From Chitinispirillales bacterium (GTDB lineage Bacteria; Fibrobacterota; Chitinivibrionia; Chitinivibrionales; Chitinispirillaceae), in NCBI GenBank assembly GCA_031254445.1, contig JAIRUL010000130.1:1-5925 (forward strand): a stretch of DNA of 5,925 nt, read 5' to 3'. A program made the position numbers and the translations under genes. How positions within the stretch are numbered: position 1 is the first letter of the stretch; each line of letters starts with the position of its first letter. A model generated the notes under the pieces. The model was not told where the DNA came from and did not search any database. It worked only from the letters and a program-made list of their open reading frames with translations. Shown piece after piece: positions 5,680-5,925 of this stretch.

Positions 5680-5708
5680 AATCATGTCTCCGTGCGCCCC
5701 GCCATAAT

Positions 5709-5758
5709 GTATATTATCCCTAATACCAATCCATTTCAAACAACGCAACAAAAAAGGG
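5709..5758 (+). promoter_or_regulatory. Candidate -10 box and Shine-Dalgarno for the malic enzyme gene
   Basis: In the 135-bp gap before the gene, TATTAT (5712-5717) is the best -10 candidate; no convincing -35 lies 16-18 nt upstream. AAGGG (5754-5758) sits 8 nt before the ATG at 5767 and supports that start. Promoter identity is uncertain; the Shine-Dalgarno is more reliable. Confidence 0.35.
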
Positions 5759-5766
5759 CTGTACCG

Positions 5767-5925
5767 ATGCCCACTCGGCAGGAAGCGTTATCGTACCATG
5801 AAACGGGGCGGCCGGGGAAAGTCGCGGTCGTTCCTACCAAGCCTTGCAGGACGCAGGCGGATTTGTCGCTCGCTTACACGCCGGGGGTCGCCGAGCCGTG
5901 CCGCGAGATAGAGAGGGAGCCTTGG
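5767..5925 (+). CDS. maeB: NADP-type malic enzyme, N-terminal fragment (runs off right edge)
   Basis: The first 53 codons of a malic enzyme are present, from ATG at 5767 to the window end with no stop. Malic enzyme oxidatively decarboxylates malate to pyruvate and CO2 with reduction of NAD(P)+, linking the C4 acids to pyruvate in the cytoplasm. The fragment matches the prokaryotic MaeB type: [20 protein letters not shown], then [20 protein letters not shown] (residues 29-48). Tyr37 in LAYTPGVA is in the place of the conserved catalytic tyrosine. The cofactor-binding domain, and any C-terminal phosphotransacetylase-like domain found in the longer MaeB proteins, lie outside the window. Cofactor preference (NADP versus NAD) and full length therefore cannot be told; the symbol rests on similarity of this segment. 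The neighbouring transglycosylase gene is not functionally related in any obvious way. Confidence 0.92.
   Translation, partial: MPTRQEALSYHETGRPGKVAVVPTKPCRTQADLSLAYTPGVAEPCREIEREPW

Overview
The window looks like chromosomal DNA of a Gram-negative bacterium with moderately high GC genes and AT-rich intergenic gaps. A secreted propeller protein with a type IX secretion-like C-terminal tail suggests the Bacteroidota/Fibrobacterota side of the tree, and Fibrobacterota is my best guess. This rests on protein architecture only and is not a firm assignment.

The layout is two divergent blocks separated by an AT-rich gap at about 4107-4284. Leftward from the gap run queD and queE, whose start and stop codons are one base apart and which are almost certainly translationally coupled. 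They are followed by a likely hairpin terminator, a secreted beta-propeller protein with a C-terminal sorting-like domain, and the N-terminal 260 codons of a GT4-type glycosyltransferase that runs off the left edge. Rightward run a membrane protein fusing a cytoplasmic FHA domain to an exported MltD-like lytic transglycosylase domain, and then the first 53 codons of an NADP-type malic enzyme that runs off the right edge. No stretch above 300 bases lacks a gene. No RNA genes, insertion sequences or CRISPR arrays are visible.

QueD and QueE catalyse two successive steps of 7-deazaguanine (preQ0/queuosine) synthesis. QueD makes 6-carboxy-tetrahydropterin and QueE converts it to 7-carboxy-7-deazaguanine. 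QueC and FolE are not in the window. The other genes have no obvious pathway link to each other. The propeller protein, glycosyltransferase and FHA-transglycosylase all concern the cell surface or envelope.

The most unusual signal is a degenerate tandem repeat in linkers of two unrelated proteins. The hexamer RTYRAY (typically ATCAAC, GTCGAC or GTTGAT) recurs with exact 12-nt spacing in the glycosyltransferase gene (149-220). It recurs with exact 9-nt spacing in the FHA-transglycosylase gene (4597-4686), and as a short 12-nt pair at 4951-4968. RTYRAY is its own reverse complement at the purine/pyrimidine level, so it encodes [I/V]-[N/D] pairs whichever strand is read. The three tracts lie in what look like inter-domain or membrane-flanking linkers, which suggests a spreading or convergently expanding in-frame repeat that unrelated proteins tolerate. 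The second notable point is the FHA-membrane segment-lytic transglycosylase fusion, which would connect phosphothreonine recognition inside the cell to peptidoglycan cleavage outside.
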